This document shows, one piece after another, positions 50,875-59,309 of a DNA stretch of 63,077 nt (positions are counted from its first letter, which is position 1; each line of letters opens with the position of its first letter). The translations under genes and the position numbers were made by a program. The stretch covers positions 1 through 63,077 of the forward strand of contig JAGZJZ010000036.1 in the NCBI GenBank assembly GCA_018365455.1. Reading direction: 5' to 3'. Under the pieces are notes generated by a model, which worked only from the letters and a program-made list of their open reading frames with translations, was not told the origin of the DNA and did no database searches. Source of the stretch: Clostridiales bacterium. GTDB lineage: Bacteria; Bacillota; Clostridia; Lachnospirales; Lachnospiraceae.

Positions 50875-51075
50875 TATATCCTGCGTAAAGTCTTTTGCCG
50901 TCTGGCTTTTATTTGCATCCATGACATTGCGGGTAATACCGTCAATATCTTTTTCCAGTTTGGCTAATGATGTGCCGCCCAGACGCAGTCTCCATAAAAT
51001 AATCGTTTTCTATTTCCCTTTAATCATGTCATGTACCAGTTCTAATGGACAGGTATATTCATTTCTCATTTTCAT
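50827..51075 (-). pseudogene. HxlR family regulator pseudogene
   Basis: ATG 51075 opens MKMRNEYTCPLELVHDMIKG, then K-stop-K, then TIILWRLRLGGTSLAKLEKD and IDGIT. This is an HxlR domain in which the conserved tryptophan of GKWK has become TAG. After IDGIT the sequence diverges and the rest of the winged helix is absent. It is dead by both a nonsense change and truncation. Confidence 0.75.
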
Positions 51076-51140
51076 GTTATTATTTTCATATCTATTTTAA
51101 TACAGTATCATAAACGGCACAGAGGTTCAACAGAAAATTA

Positions 51141-51530
51141 TCAGTTTGATTCCAGCAATCCTCTCTCTGCAAACACCTTTTTGGCGGTTTGAATGGCATT
51201 CAGGACTTTTGGAAACCCGGTATAGGGAACGCATTGTAAAAAGGTCTCCGTTATTTTTTCAGGAGGAATGCCTACATTAAGTGCGCCATTAATATGTACT
51301 TCCAGCTGCGGTTCGCACCCTCCCGCAGTCAGCAGGCTGGTTATGGTAATCATTTCCCGCTCACTGAGAGATAATTCCTTACGGTCATAGATATCTCCAA
51401 ATGCAAATTCTATGATGTATCTTCCCAGCTCAGGTGAAATGGAACGCAATGATTGAATAACCGCTTCGCCTCCAACGCCATCAATTTTCTTCAAATTTTC
51501 CATTCCTGTTTCAAATCTTGTTTTCTCCAT
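51141..51530 (-). CDS. Carboxymuconolactone decarboxylase family protein
   Basis: The 129-aa protein belongs to the CMD/AhpD-like family: FAFGDIYDRKELSLSEREMITITSLL, AGGCEPQLEVHINGALNVG and PEKITETFLQCVPYTGFPKVLNAI. Only one cysteine stands in the usual C-x-x-H region (GGCEPQLEVH), so the AhpD CxxC redox pair is absent. ATG 51530 has GGAGGAAA upstream. It is divergent from merR, a classic pair in which an aldehyde- or electrophile-sensing MerR activates CMD. Confidence 0.9.
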   Translation of the reverse strand: MEKTRFETGMENLKKIDGVGGEAVIQSLRSISPELGRYIIEFAFGDIYDRKELSLSEREMITITSLLTAGGCEPQLEVHINGALNVGIPPEKITETFLQCVPYTGFPKVLNAIQTAKKVFAERGLLESN

Positions 51531-51561
51531 TTTCTTTTTCCTCCAAATCATTTATAATCTA

Positions 51562-51592
51562 AGGATATGATTTAGACTATAGTCTAAGTCAA
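51562..51592 (-). promoter_or_regulatory. MerR-type promoter with 19-bp spacer and 16-bp palindrome
   Basis: On the minus strand TTGACT (51592-51587), 19 bases, then TATCCT (51567-51562). The spacer region holds the exact palindrome TTAGACTATAGTCTAA (51572-51587). An over-long spacer with a central dyad is the hallmark of MerR-activated promoters, which the bound activator untwists. It drives the CMD gene. Confidence 0.85.
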
Positions 51593-51657
51593 GCACTTTT
51601 TTGATTTTAAACAAATGAAATTTATTTGAGATTCATATGAGGAATAATTGGAGGCAA

Positions 51658-51704
51658 AATGAAGGTATAAATGAGGTATAATTGAAGGCATAAATGAAGG
51701 TACA
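51658..51704 (+). repeat. Degenerate 12-mer tandem repeat before merR
   Basis: Four units in a row, AATGAAGGTATA, AATGAGGTATA, ATTGAAGGCATA and AATGAAGGTACA, with a fifth partial AATGAG. The period of 11-12 bases is near one helical turn. It could be slippage debris or a set of protein or RNA binding sites in the merR leader. Confidence 0.6.
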
Positions 51705-51729
51705 AATGAGATGAAAGCAGGGATATGAC

Positions 51730-52080
51730 ATGACAATTGGAGAATTTGCGGAAATTACCGGAATTAGTTCCTATACATTGCGTTACTATGAGAAGAAAGG
51801 CCTGATTCATGTCAGGAGGGATTCAGGCGGGCGGCGGGATTACTGTGAAAGCGATGTAGAATGGGTAAAGTTCATACAGCGTTTGAAAGAAACGGGTATG
51901 CTATTAAGAGACATCAGGCATTATTCGGACTTGAGGTACGAGGGGGATGCAACTATGGGGGAGAGAATGGAATTATTAATACGCCATCGGGAATCCGTGG
52001 TGGAAGAACAGAAAAAATGGGATGAATATCTGAAAAATCTGGATGGGAAGATCGCATTTTACCAGGATAAAATCAGATGA
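51730..52080 (+). CDS. MerR family transcriptional regulator
   Basis: The 116-aa protein opens MTIGEFAEITGISSYTLRYYEKKGLI, the MerR HTH and wing, then RRDYCESDVEWVKFIQRLKETGMLLRDI. A long dimerisation helix follows (about 75-115). No metal-binding cysteines are seen in the C terminus, so an organic or redox signal is likely, as in AdhR-type regulators. It should activate the divergent CMD promoter with the 19-bp spacer. The ribosome binding site (AGCAGGGA) is modest. Confidence 0.93.
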   Translation: MTIGEFAEITGISSYTLRYYEKKGLIHVRRDSGGRRDYCESDVEWVKFIQRLKETGMLLRDIRHYSDLRYEGDATMGERMELLIRHRESVVEEQKKWDEYLKNLDGKIAFYQDKIR

Positions 52081-52126
52081 TTGCATAAGTTTGGAACAAA
52101 AGCGTTCCATACTTTCTATTGACGCA

Positions 52127-52150
52127 ATACCGCAGACCCATCTGCGGTAT
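52127..52150 (+). promoter_or_regulatory. Hairpin before the transglutaminase-like gene
   Basis: ATACCGCAGA-CCCA-TCTGCGGTAT is a perfect 10-bp stem 35 bases before the chosen start. It lacks a T tract. It could be the end of the merR transcript or a leader structure. Confidence 0.5.
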
Positions 52151-52185
52151 GCAGGGGTATAATTATGAAAAATACGGAGGATACA

Positions 52186-53241
52186 ATGGAGCGTTACTAC
52201 TATAATCACATGAACAAAATACAACAAAAGGTATACCTGGCGATGAAGGCAGGGCTTACAGCCATAGATTCTGCATTTCTTGTACCCAGGCTGGAGATTC
52301 GGGAATTGGGAGAGATTTTTTTCAAGTTGAGGCTGGATTGTCCGGATATATTTTATGCAGTAAATCTTCAATTTCGATCCTATCAGGGTTCCGGCAACGT
52401 GGAGGTTGTCCCGGAATATCTGTTTGACAAGGGGAAAATAAAAGAGCATCAAAAGGCAATGAATGCCAGAATAACAAAATTAATCCGGCCGGCAATGTCT
52501 ATGACGGATTTAGAAAAGGAATTGTTCATTCATGACTTTGTATGCAGCAATGTACGCTATGACAAACTGAAAAAGCCATATTCCCATGAGATTATCGGTC
52601 CCCTTGGACAAGGGGTGGGTGTATGCGAGGGGATCGCCAAAACGGTTAAAATTCTCTGTGATGCTCTGGGAATCTGGTGTATTATTCCAATCTCAGATGC
52701 CAACCCGGACAAGAAAATCAAGTACCGCCACGCCTGGAACATCGTCAGAATCGACGGGAAGTACTATCAGCTGGATGTAACCTTTGACAATAGCCTGGGT
52801 CACGATGGAATAATTCGATATGACTATTTTAATCTGGAGGATAAGCAGTTTTTCCGGGATCATGAGCCGGTGATCTATGAGGTGCCCGCATGTAAAGAGG
52901 GAAATCATTTCTACTACCGGGAAAAGAAGCTTTCCTTTACAAAAACAGAGGATGTAGCGAAGCGGACAATACAGGCAATCAGAAAGGGAAAGCCACTGAT
53001 ATTTCACTGGAGAGGCGGATACCTGACCAGGGAGACGCTGTCCGAGCTGCTGTTATTGCTGGAACAGACGGCACGGCAGAAAGGCAGACATGCCAGAACG
53101 AGCCTGAATTGGCCCCAGGCGGTTTTCCAGATTGCATTTACTGAGGAAACACCTGTGGAAGAAGTGATTGTGGAAGCTGCCAACGAAGGCGAATTATACC
53201 ATTTGTCATCTCTAAATGACCAGTTGTCGCAGCAGCATTGA
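52186..53241 (+). CDS. Transglutaminase-like domain protein
   Basis: This 351-aa cytoplasmic protein has a transglutaminase/protease-like core with the Cys-His-Asp triad: Cys in GVGVCEGIAKTVKIL, His in KYRHAWNIVRIDG and Asp in YYQLDVTFDNSLG. DLEKELFIHDFVCSNVRYD leads into it, as in known family members. A C-terminal 90-residue helical part is not recognised. ATG 52186 has CGGAGG five bases upstream; ATG 52165 is a possible longer start. No signal peptide is visible. It lies just before a LytTR regulator but its function is unknown. Confidence 0.8.
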   Translation: MERYYYNHMNKIQQKVYLAMKAGLTAIDSAFLVPRLEIRELGEIFFKLRLDCPDIFYAVNLQFRSYQGSGNVEVVPEYLFDKGKIKEHQKAMNARITKLIRPAMSMTDLEKELFIHDFVCSNVRYDKLKKPYSHEIIGPLGQGVGVCEGIAKTVKILCDALGIWCIIPISDANPDKKIKYRHAWNIVRIDGKYYQLDVTFDNSLGHDGIIRYDYFNLEDKQFFRDHEPVIYEVPACKEGNHFYYREKKLSFTKTEDVAKRTIQAIRKGKPLIFHWRGGYLTRETLSELLLLLEQTARQKGRHARTSLNWPQAVFQIAFTEETPVEEVIVEAANEGELYHLSSLNDQLSQQH

Positions 53242-53339
53242 CTTTGTCATTTGAAAATGGGATAATCCGTTATATCAAAGGAAAGCGATCTGGAGCCTGT
53301 GAGAAAGCAATTTCTAATACGCATTATGGAAAGGGAACT

Positions 53340-53780
53340 ATGAAAATACAACTTTTGATTGATAAGAAATATAAGCAGCCTGAAATTCATATATGCAGTG
53401 ATGAAAAGAACCAGATCACAGACCATCTTGTCCGGACCATCGGTCAGGCTGTCAATCTCACGCTGACCGGATATGAAAAGAATGCCGCTGAGATCTTACC
53501 TTGTGAATCGCTTATCCGCATTTATTCACAGAGTAAAAAAGTATTTGCCGTCTCGGATACGGGTACTTATCAGTTGAGAGAGCGGCTGTATGAACTGGAA
53601 AAAATTCTGGATGGAAGCCACTTTGTAAGGATATCCAATTCCGAAATCATTAATATCAGGAAGATCCGGAGGCTGGACACAGACCTGGCAGGAACCATAC
53701 GGATTTATTTTAAAAATGAAACGGAAACATATGCTTCCAGAAGATACGTTTCCAGAATCAAAAATGCATTGGGAATATGA
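53340..53780 (+). CDS. LytTR family DNA-binding regulator
   Basis: The 146-aa protein has an N-terminal region of about 45 residues and a C-terminal LytTR domain: CESLIRIYSQSKKVFAVSD, YQLRERLYELEKIL, FVRISNSEIINIRKI and YASRRYVSRIKNALG. There is no receiver domain. Such short LytTR proteins are typically encoded just before a DUF3021 membrane protein, as here, and together regulate a nearby ABC system. ATG 53340 has GGAAAGGGA upstream; the open frame from 53238 is not needed. Confidence 0.9.
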   Translation: MKIQLLIDKKYKQPEIHICSDEKNQITDHLVRTIGQAVNLTLTGYEKNAAEILPCESLIRIYSQSKKVFAVSDTGTYQLRERLYELEKILDGSHFVRISNSEIINIRKIRRLDTDLAGTIRIYFKNETETYASRRYVSRIKNALGI

Positions 53781-53790
53781 GGTGATGTGA

Positions 53791-54252
53791 ATGATTAAAA
53801 AGGCGATTTATAAAGGGCTGAGCAGCTTTTCGTATGGGGTAACCATTAATCTCATCTTAGGCATTCTGCTGACCTTTACAATAGGGGATGGGAAGACCGC
53901 CCCGGTAGTTCCGGAATTTGCAGCACATTTTCCATCAGATCTCATAGCGTTTGGCGTACAATGTCTGCTGATCGGCATTACTGCAATGTCTTTTTCAATG
54001 GGGACTGAGATAATGGAAATCAAAAGCTGGAGTCTGGTCAAGCAAAGCATTGTGTACTTTATCGTTACAGCTGCGGTCTGGGTTCCGGTAAGTATGTTCT
54101 GCTGGGGATTTGGAAAATATATGCAGTCAACCATCACTGTTATATGCAGCTATGTTACCGGTTATGTCATAAGCTGGTATATCCAGTACAGAATCTGCCG
54201 GCAGGATATTGAAGCAATTAACCGTAAACTGGAAGAGTTGAATCAATCATAA
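53791..54252 (+). CDS. DUF3021 family membrane protein
   Basis: The 153-aa protein has four probable membrane helices (about 12-32, 48-68, 80-105, 112-135) and a short charged C terminus. It matches the DUF3021 layout that is co-encoded with LytTR regulators and thought to hold or inhibit them at the membrane (LytRS-like inhibitor pairs). It starts 10 bases after lytTR, and the ABC genes follow, so all four are probably one transcript. Confidence 0.85.
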   Translation: MIKKAIYKGLSSFSYGVTINLILGILLTFTIGDGKTAPVVPEFAAHFPSDLIAFGVQCLLIGITAMSFSMGTEIMEIKSWSLVKQSIVYFIVTAAVWVPVSMFCWGFGKYMQSTITVICSYVTGYVISWYIQYRICRQDIEAINRKLEELNQS

Positions 54253-54270
54253 AAAAGAGGAGATGGAGAG

Positions 54271-55032
54271 ATGGAAAAAGCAATTGTAATTAAGAATCTG
54301 CGAAAAGAGTTTGGCTTAAAAGTAGCGGTGAGAGATATTTCACTGGAGGTGGAAGAGGGGAGTATTATTTCCCTGCTGGGTGTTAATGGTGCAGGTAAAA
54401 CCACGACGATCAGGATGCTCAGCGGACTTTCCAAACCAACAGGCGGAGACGCTTTTATATTTGGAAAAAGCATTCGGAATGAAATGAATGAAATAAAGAA
54501 TATCAGTAACCTCTCTACCCAGGAAACGGCCGTGGCACCCAACCTGACGGTTTTGGAAAACCTGGAATTTATGGCGAAACTCTATGGGCTGTCCGCTCAG
54601 GAAGTGAGAGCCCAGGTGGATAAAATTATACAGATGTTTTCCTTTGAAGAGGTGAAAAATCAGAAGGCAAAGACACTTTCCGGAGGCTGGCAGAGGAAAG
54701 TCAGTATCGGAATGGCGCTGATAACCGCACCCAAAATCCTCTATCTGGATGAACCTACCCTGGGGCTTGATGTACTTGCACGAAGAGAGCTGTGGAAAGA
54801 TATTGAGTCATTGAAAGGGGAAGTGACGATTGTGCTTACTACCCATTATATGGAGGAAGCGGAACATCTTTCCGACTGTGTGGCGGTTATGGTGAACGGA
54901 GAGATAAAAGCCTGTGGAAGTGTAGAAGAATTGAAAGTTCTGACGGCTGCAGACTCATTGGAAAATGCTTTTGTCTCCATTGCACAGAATGAGATTGCAT
55001 ATAGTGGGAATGAATTGACAGACACGCTTTAG
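54271..55032 (+). CDS. ABC transporter ATP-binding protein (DrrA/CcmA type)
   Basis: The 253-aa ATPase has Walker A GVNGAGKTTT, signature LSGGWQRKVSIGMAL, Walker B ILYLDEPTLGLD and the switch TTHYMEEAEHL. It pairs with the ABC-2 permease that follows. The likely job is export of a drug, lipid or peptide. AGAGGAGATGG lies upstream of ATG 54271. The LytTR/DUF3021 pair before it is the likely regulator. Confidence 0.93.
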   Translation: MEKAIVIKNLRKEFGLKVAVRDISLEVEEGSIISLLGVNGAGKTTTIRMLSGLSKPTGGDAFIFGKSIRNEMNEIKNISNLSTQETAVAPNLTVLENLEFMAKLYGLSAQEVRAQVDKIIQMFSFEEVKNQKAKTLSGGWQRKVSIGMALITAPKILYLDEPTLGLDVLARRELWKDIESLKGEVTIVLTTHYMEEAEHLSDCVAVMVNGEIKACGSVEELKVLTAADSLENAFVSIAQNEIAYSGNELTDTL

Positions 55033-55049
55033 CGAAAGGAGAGATTATA

Positions 55050-55811
55050 ATGAGGAGTATTGTATTTGCAAAAAGAGTTGTGAAGGAAATGCTGCGGGAT
55101 CCGCTTAGTTATATTTTTTGCCTGGGATTTCCCATTGTGATGCTGATTGTCATGACGGTTATTGACAGGAGTATCCCAAATGAAACGGGAATGACGATTT
55201 TTCATATCCAGTCCCTGCTGCCCGGAGTTGAGGTTTTTGGATTGACATTTATAATGCTGTTTACGGCACTTCAGGTTTCCAAAGACCGGTCAACTGCTTT
55301 TTTAATCCGGCTGTATGCATCACCCATGAGGCCCATTGATTTTGTGTGCGGATACACCCTGGCGATTTCCATGATCGCTGTCTGCCAGGTAATCATTACT
55401 TTTAGCGTAGGATTCGTAATGGGTCAGTTTACGGGGTACAGCTTTCATATTGGATATCTTATTGCCGGATTGCTTGTGTTGATTCCGTCCGCCCTTATGT
55501 TTATCGGTATCGGTATGTTTTTTGGAACCTTATTAAATGATAAAGCGGCTCCCGGGATATGCTCCATTATTATTACTGTGGTCAGTATGCTGGGAGGTAT
55601 ATGGATGGATATTGACATGATTGGTGGGACGATTACGAAAATAGCACATGCTTTACCATTTTATCAGGGCGTTAATGGAGCCAGAATGGCAGTTCAGGGT
55701 AATTTTGAAAATTTGGCAAAACCGCTTTGCATCATTTTGATTTATGCATTTATCATCTATTGTGCTTCTGCACTGGTATTCGGCAGAAAGATGAAGAGTG
55801 ATTTGACTTAA
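55050..55811 (+). CDS. ABC-2 type permease
   Basis: The 253-aa permease has six probable helices and the ABC-2 pattern: an N-terminal amphipathic stretch (KRVVKEMLRDPLSYIFCLG), VSKDRSTAFLIRLYASPM, then the late LPFYQGVNGARMAV segment. It forms the membrane part of the exporter with the preceding ATPase. AAAGGAG precedes ATG 55050. Convergent with the BusR-like gene, with 28 bases between them and no clear terminator. Confidence 0.92.
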   Translation: MRSIVFAKRVVKEMLRDPLSYIFCLGFPIVMLIVMTVIDRSIPNETGMTIFHIQSLLPGVEVFGLTFIMLFTALQVSKDRSTAFLIRLYASPMRPIDFVCGYTLAISMIAVCQVIITFSVGFVMGQFTGYSFHIGYLIAGLLVLIPSALMFIGIGMFFGTLLNDKAAPGICSIIITVVSMLGGIWMDIDMIGGTITKIAHALPFYQGVNGARMAVQGNFENLAKPLCIILIYAFIIYCASALVFGRKMKSDLT

Positions 55812-55839
55812 AATATCCAGTGAATTAAGTATACTGTGT

Positions 55840-56481
55840 TTAAATTTCCTGCAATAAAAAGTTTTTAACCCGATCCGGTGAGAATTCATCGCCGATAAAA
55901 TATATAATGTCTTTTTCTGTTAATGTAGCATAGGAACCGGGTGAAATTAAGATTTTATCATTTCTTCGGATTGCGATCACAGTTGCGGTTGTGTGTTCCC
56001 AAAACCGCAGCTCGGCTAAAGTTTTTCCTACGCACTGCATATCCGGAAGAATTTCAAATTCAAAGGGCATAAATGGATGCAGCATTTGAAACCGGTTCGT
56101 GCTTTCAATCAGCGCTTCTACCTTTTCCGTAAGATTATCCAGTTCTTTTTTCTGCCGTGATATATTGTCCAGCAAATCTTTTTTATAGTTATGGATAGTC
56201 TGAACACTGTTAAACTGCTGTAAAAACCGCCATGCCTTTTCCTGAGACAGGATCGTAACGCCGCTGCCTTTTGTTGTTGAAACAATTTCCAGATCAGCCA
56301 ATATGCAGATTGCCTTGCGCGCTGTCTCGGGTGATACGGAATACTGACTTGCAATCACTGAGCGGGAATAAATTTTCTCACCCACAAGGTATTGTCTTTC
56401 TGCAATTTTAGCAGCAATATCCGCCGCAATTTTTTGATAAACCGGCAGCTGGACTGCTTTTTCACTTTTGTTTATACCCAT
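55840..56481 (-). CDS. GntR-HTH/RCK_C regulator, BusR-like (c-di-AMP sensing)
   Basis: The 213-aa protein joins a GntR-type winged helix (VYQKIAADIAAKI, SVIASQYSVSPETARKAICILADL, then STTKGSGVTI), a coiled-coil linker (about 95-130) and a C-terminal RCK_C/TrkA-C domain (FEFEILPDMQCVGKTLAEL, TATVIAIRRNDKILISPG, then a DIIYFIGD strand). This is the BusR layout; BusR binds c-di-AMP in its RCK_C domain and represses an osmolyte importer. The importer lies directly upstream on the same strand. c-di-AMP sensing is inferred from the family. Confidence 0.85.
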   Translation of the reverse strand: MGINKSEKAVQLPVYQKIAADIAAKIAERQYLVGEKIYSRSVIASQYSVSPETARKAICILADLEIVSTTKGSGVTILSQEKAWRFLQQFNSVQTIHNYKKDLLDNISRQKKELDNLTEKVEALIESTNRFQMLHPFMPFEFEILPDMQCVGKTLAELRFWEHTTATVIAIRRNDKILISPGSYATLTEKDIIYFIGDEFSPDRVKNFLLQEI

Positions 56482-56506
56482 GTGAAATATCTCTCCTGTA
56501 TATAAT

Positions 56507-56529
56507 ATTATATCTAAATTATATCTTAA
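56507..56529 (-). promoter_or_regulatory. Repeated ATTATATCT sites before the BusR-like gene
   Basis: ATTATATCTAA (56507-56517) and ATTATATCTTA (56519-56529) are direct repeats with a 12-bp period, each reading as TATAAT on the minus strand. They probably hold a -10 element of the regulator's own promoter. Confidence 0.4.
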
Positions 56530-56595
56530 TATAGCATAGTCCTGCGCCGGTCACAAGGATTTTTTAACACTGCCGGATTGCGTCAGATCCATTCA

Positions 56596-58161
56596 TTATT
56601 GAACTAATCCATTGCTTTCCAAAAACTCTCTTGCCACCTGTTCCGGGGGCTGCTGCAATTCGTCTACTTTGTAATTTAAGTCCATCATGACTTCATCGGT
56701 CAGATAACCTCCCAGTTCTTCCATAAGGGGTGCAATTTCCGGGCATTCTTCCAGAACTTCCCCTCTGATAATCGGCATTGCATAATAGGGAGGGAAAAAG
56801 GCTTTGTCGTCCTTTAGCACTTTCAGATCAAATTTTTTCAGCAGACCGTCAGTTGCAAAGGCGTCAATAATATCAACGTCCTCATTAATCAAGGCAGTGT
56901 ACCGGGGTGATCCATCCAGAGTCACGCTTTCCCCAATGGTAAATCCATATTCTTTTTGCAGGCCGGGCAGACCGTCAGCACGATTTGAGAATTCAAATAC
57001 AGTGCCGGACTTCATGTTGTTTGCGACTTTTGCAAAATCACTGATGGTTTCAAGCTTGTATTGCTGCGCCGTTTCCTGGGTGACAGCCATTACATAGGTG
57101 TTGTTAAACTGCATCTGCTTCAGAACATCAATATCATAGAGTTCTTTCAGTTCTGCTTTCGAGGTATTATAGACCAGTTCCACATCGTTGACCGGCGGAT
57201 GCTGGAGTGTATCGCTGTATGCCGTGCCGCTGTATTCCACATACATATCAATGTCCCCGGTCTTCATAGCGCCAAAGCAGACCTGTGTTCCGCCCAGTTC
57301 CACCCTCCGGTTGACCGTAATATCGGTGCGGTCTTCAATAAAGTCAGCAACCATATTGCCCAAGACTGCCTGTTCTGTATAATCTTTGGAGCCCACTGTA
57401 ATAGTTCGTCCATCGCTGGAGGCACCTCCAAAAGAAGTAAATACCAGAATGGCTGCAGTTGCCGCTGCGGCTGTAATCAGTATGCCTTTTTGCATTTTCC
57501 GCTGTTTTTTCTTAATGTTGTTATCGCCTTTTTGCAGGCTGACCGGTGTTACCAGTTTTTCTACGGTGCCGATTAAAAAGTCCACCAGCAATGCAAGAAT
57601 ACATGCGGGTATTGCACCAGCCAGAATCTGGTTGTTATTTACGGTACGGATTCCTGAAAATACCAGATAGCCCAGGCCTCCGGCTCCGATAAAAGCAGCC
57701 ATGGTCATCAACCCTACCGCCGTAACCGAAGCGATGCGGACACCAGCCATAATGACTGGAAGAGCAAGTGGAATCTGTACCCGTGTCAGTACCTGAAAAG
57801 GCGTAAGCCCGATTCCCTTTGCGGCCTCTAAGGTCTGTGGATTGATATTCTCAAGCCCGGTGTAAGTATTTTTGATAATTGGCAGCAGGGAATACAGTAC
57901 AACCGCGCAGATAGCCGGTACTGTTCCAATGCCCAGAAATGGAATCATAAAGCCAAGAAGCGCCATGCTTGGAATAGCCTGTACGATATTTGCCACCGAT
58001 AAAATCGGCTTGCTCACTTTGCTCACATAGGAAATCAGAATACCCAGGGGAACACCGATTAAAATAGCCAATCCCACAGAGATTGCTGTCAGCTTAATGT
58101 GTTCCACCAGCAGACTAATGATTTGCAGATAATTTAATTGAATGTACGAAATAAAACTCAT
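56596..58161 (-). CDS. Osmolyte ABC transporter, fused permease and substrate-binding domain (OpuC/BusAB type)
   Basis: The 521-aa protein fuses an OpuCB-like permease (residues 1-210; EAAKGIGLTPFQVLTRVQIPLALP is the ATPase contact) to a substrate-binding domain. A further helix (about 228-245) places this domain outside: ITVGSKDYTEQAVLGNMVADF, GGTQVCFGAMKTGDIDMYVEYSGT, then the late AFATDGLLKKFDL. This single-chain design is known in BusB and OpuFB. It imports glycine betaine, carnitine or similar osmolytes. It overlaps the ATPase gene by four bases (ATGA). Confidence 0.93.
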   Translation of the reverse strand: MSFISYIQLNYLQIISLLVEHIKLTAISVGLAILIGVPLGILISYVSKVSKPILSVANIVQAIPSMALLGFMIPFLGIGTVPAICAVVLYSLLPIIKNTYTGLENINPQTLEAAKGIGLTPFQVLTRVQIPLALPVIMAGVRIASVTAVGLMTMAAFIGAGGLGYLVFSGIRTVNNNQILAGAIPACILALLVDFLIGTVEKLVTPVSLQKGDNNIKKKQRKMQKGILITAAAATAAILVFTSFGGASSDGRTITVGSKDYTEQAVLGNMVADFIEDRTDITVNRRVELGGTQVCFGAMKTGDIDMYVEYSGTAYSDTLQHPPVNDVELVYNTSKAELKELYDIDVLKQMQFNNTYVMAVTQETAQQYKLETISDFAKVANNMKSGTVFEFSNRADGLPGLQKEYGFTIGESVTLDGSPRYTALINEDVDIIDAFATDGLLKKFDLKVLKDDKAFFPPYYAMPIIRGEVLEECPEIAPLMEELGGYLTDEVMMDLNYKVDELQQPPEQVAREFLESNGLVQ

Positions 58162-59294
58162 TCTTCATCCTCCTCTCCCACATCCAGATATTGCTGGCTC
58201 AGTGTTGTTACCAGACTGCTTCTGGTAATCAGCCCTACGAGTATGCCGTCCGCATTGGTGACAGGAACAGTAGAGGAATGATTTTCTGTAACAAGCTTCA
58301 TGGTATCCAGGATGCTTTCTTCCGGCTGCAGTGTTAGGACATTCCGCTTCATGAAGACTTCAGCAGTCTGTGTTTTATCCGCTGCACCTCTAAGCTGGCT
58401 TGCCTTAACAATTCCTAAAAGCCGTTTGCTGTCCCGGTCAACTACCAGCAGGCTGTCAACCTTGTTCTGGCGCATTTTATCAATGCATTTTAAGACGGAC
58501 ATATCTTTTGTTGTGGTAACCGGTTTTTCAATCATGATATCAGATACCTTGATAAATTCCGGTGAGGACCAGATTCGGTTCTGACCCACAAATTGGGAGA
58601 CAAATTCGTCAGCCGGATTCTTTAAAATATTTTCCGGTGTGTCGTACTGCAGAATGGAGCCGTTGCGCATAATGCATATTTTATCAGCAATTTTTACGGC
58701 TTCATCCATATCATGGGTTACGAATACAATTGTCTTTTTCAGCTTGGATTGTAACTGTATCAGCTCGTCCTGCAAATCGGATCTGGTGATAGGATCCAGC
58801 GCGGAAAAAGGCTCATCCATTAAAATAATATCAGGATTCGTTGCAAAAGCCCGGGCAACGCCAACGCGCTGCTGCTGTCCCCCGGAAAGCTCAGTGGGGT
58901 AGCGGTTTAAAAATTCATCGCAGTCAAGCCCTACCATCTGCATCATCTGCTTCGTGTTCTCGGCAAGTTCAGCGGGATCTGTCTTTTGCAGTTTGGGAAT
59001 CAGTTCAATATTTTCCTGAACAGTCATATGGGGAAATAAACCGGTCTGCTGAATGACGTATCCGATCTTCCTGCGCAGTGCTACTTCATCCATGTTCTTA
59101 ATATCCTTTCCATGGATGGTAATGGTACCGCTGCTTGGCTTAATCAGCCGGTTAATCATTTTAAGCAGCGTCGTTTTCCCACATCCGCTTTCACCGATGA
59201 TAGTAACTAATTCGCCTTTGTCAATGGTAAAATTGACGTCTGTCAAAACCCGTTGTGTTTTGTAGGCTTTGGTAATATGTTCAAATTGAATCAT
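58158..59294 (-). CDS. Osmolyte ABC transporter ATPase with CBS domains (OpuCA/BusAA type)
   Basis: The 378-aa ATPase has Walker A GESGCGKTT, signature LSGGQQQRVGVARAF and Walker B IILMDEPFSALD in residues 1-240. Two CBS domains follow (about 255-310, ending VVDRDSKRLLGIV; about 315-370, ending LVGLITRSSL). In OpuA-type transporters CBS domains sense ionic strength or c-di-AMP and gate transport. AAGGAGG precedes ATG 59294. Its promoter overlaps a large dyad that fits the BusR-like regulator. Confidence 0.95.
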   Translation of the reverse strand: MIQFEHITKAYKTQRVLTDVNFTIDKGELVTIIGESGCGKTTLLKMINRLIKPSSGTITIHGKDIKNMDEVALRRKIGYVIQQTGLFPHMTVQENIELIPKLQKTDPAELAENTKQMMQMVGLDCDEFLNRYPTELSGGQQQRVGVARAFATNPDIILMDEPFSALDPITRSDLQDELIQLQSKLKKTIVFVTHDMDEAVKIADKICIMRNGSILQYDTPENILKNPADEFVSQFVGQNRIWSSPEFIKVSDIMIEKPVTTTKDMSVLKCIDKMRQNKVDSLLVVDRDSKRLLGIVKASQLRGAADKTQTAEVFMKRNVLTLQPEESILDTMKLVTENHSSTVPVTNADGILVGLITRSSLVTTLSQQYLDVGEEDEE

Positions 59295-59309
59295 TTTTCA
59301 GCCTCCTTT

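Noticed and set aside
50726..51100. 124-codon plus-strand ORF after the GH66 gene
   Set aside because: It overlaps the GH66 end and runs antisense through the HxlR pseudogene; no ribosome binding site and no recognisable domain.
51658..51704. Short tandem repeat as a CRISPR array
   Set aside because: Units are 11-12 bp, contiguous and degenerate with no unique spacers, and there are no cas genes.
57061..57576. 171-codon plus-strand ORF inside the osmolyte permease gene
   Set aside because: Fully antisense to a clear permease-binding protein gene; composition reflects the opposite strand.
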